Assembly: GCA_023230425.1 (NCBI GenBank)
Contig: JALNXI010000140.1
Location: 1 to 5,543 of the forward strand
Source of the DNA: Methanoculleus sp.
GTDB lineage: Archaea; Halobacteriota; Methanomicrobia; Methanomicrobiales; Methanoculleaceae
Direction of reading: 5' to 3'
DNA: 5,543 nucleotides
Positions within the stretch are counted from its first letter, which is position 1. Each line of letters begins with the position of its first letter. The notes below the pieces were generated by a model, which was given only the letters and a program-made list of their open reading frames with translations, did no database searches and was not told the DNA's origin. The translations under genes and the position numbers were made by a program. This document shows, in pieces, positions 5,531 through 5,543 of this stretch.

Positions 5531-5543
5531 GATATCAGGTGTC

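Noticed and set aside
1..5543. CRISPR array, insertion sequence or transposase
   Set aside because: No regularly spaced repeats, no transposase-like frame and no terminal inverted repeats are seen.

Overview
This GC-rich window most likely comes from a methanogenic archaeon of the Methanomicrobiales (Methanoculleus-like). That is an inference from three things. The sensor kinase has the HDIRN-type H-box common in methanogen kinases. The gene starts have archaeal-looking TATA and purine-rich elements and U-rich 3' ends. The tRNA-like locus has recognisable A-box and B-box sequences. No taxonomic marker settles the genus.

Layout from left to right. Bases 2-496 (+) hold the C-terminal part of a ferritin-like/rubrerythrin-like helical protein whose start lies at or before the window edge. 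It converges on a large gene at 561-2966 (-), an orphan hybrid-sensing histidine kinase with three PAS domains, a GAF domain and a complete catalytic domain. Between them lie 64 bases with a T-rich tract and a GC-rich hairpin. Upstream of the kinase and also on the minus strand, 3043-4518 encodes a group II PLP-dependent amino acid decarboxylase of the aromatic amino acid decarboxylase type. Further upstream, 4655-5305 (-) encodes a TrpF-like (phosphoribosylanthranilate isomerase family) TIM-barrel protein. At the right edge, 5417-5497 (-) is a tRNA-like sequence with a perfect T-arm, D-stem and A/B boxes, but broken acceptor and anticodon stems. It is probably a tRNA pseudogene.

The four minus-strand elements (tRNA-like locus, trpF-like gene, decarboxylase, kinase) point the same way but are separated by about 75-135 bases. 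Each has its own candidate promoter or terminator signals, so they look like separate transcription units rather than a tight operon. Base composition changes across the window: a 60-base sample inside the kinase is 73% GC, one in the decarboxylase is 65%, and one in the trpF-like gene is 47%.

The most interesting item is the TrpF-like protein. It keeps the catalytic Cys and Asp and the phosphate-binding loops, but has lost several substrate-pocket residues of true TrpF. It stands alone without other trp genes, next to an aromatic-type decarboxylase. A noncanonical substrate is plausible but unproven.
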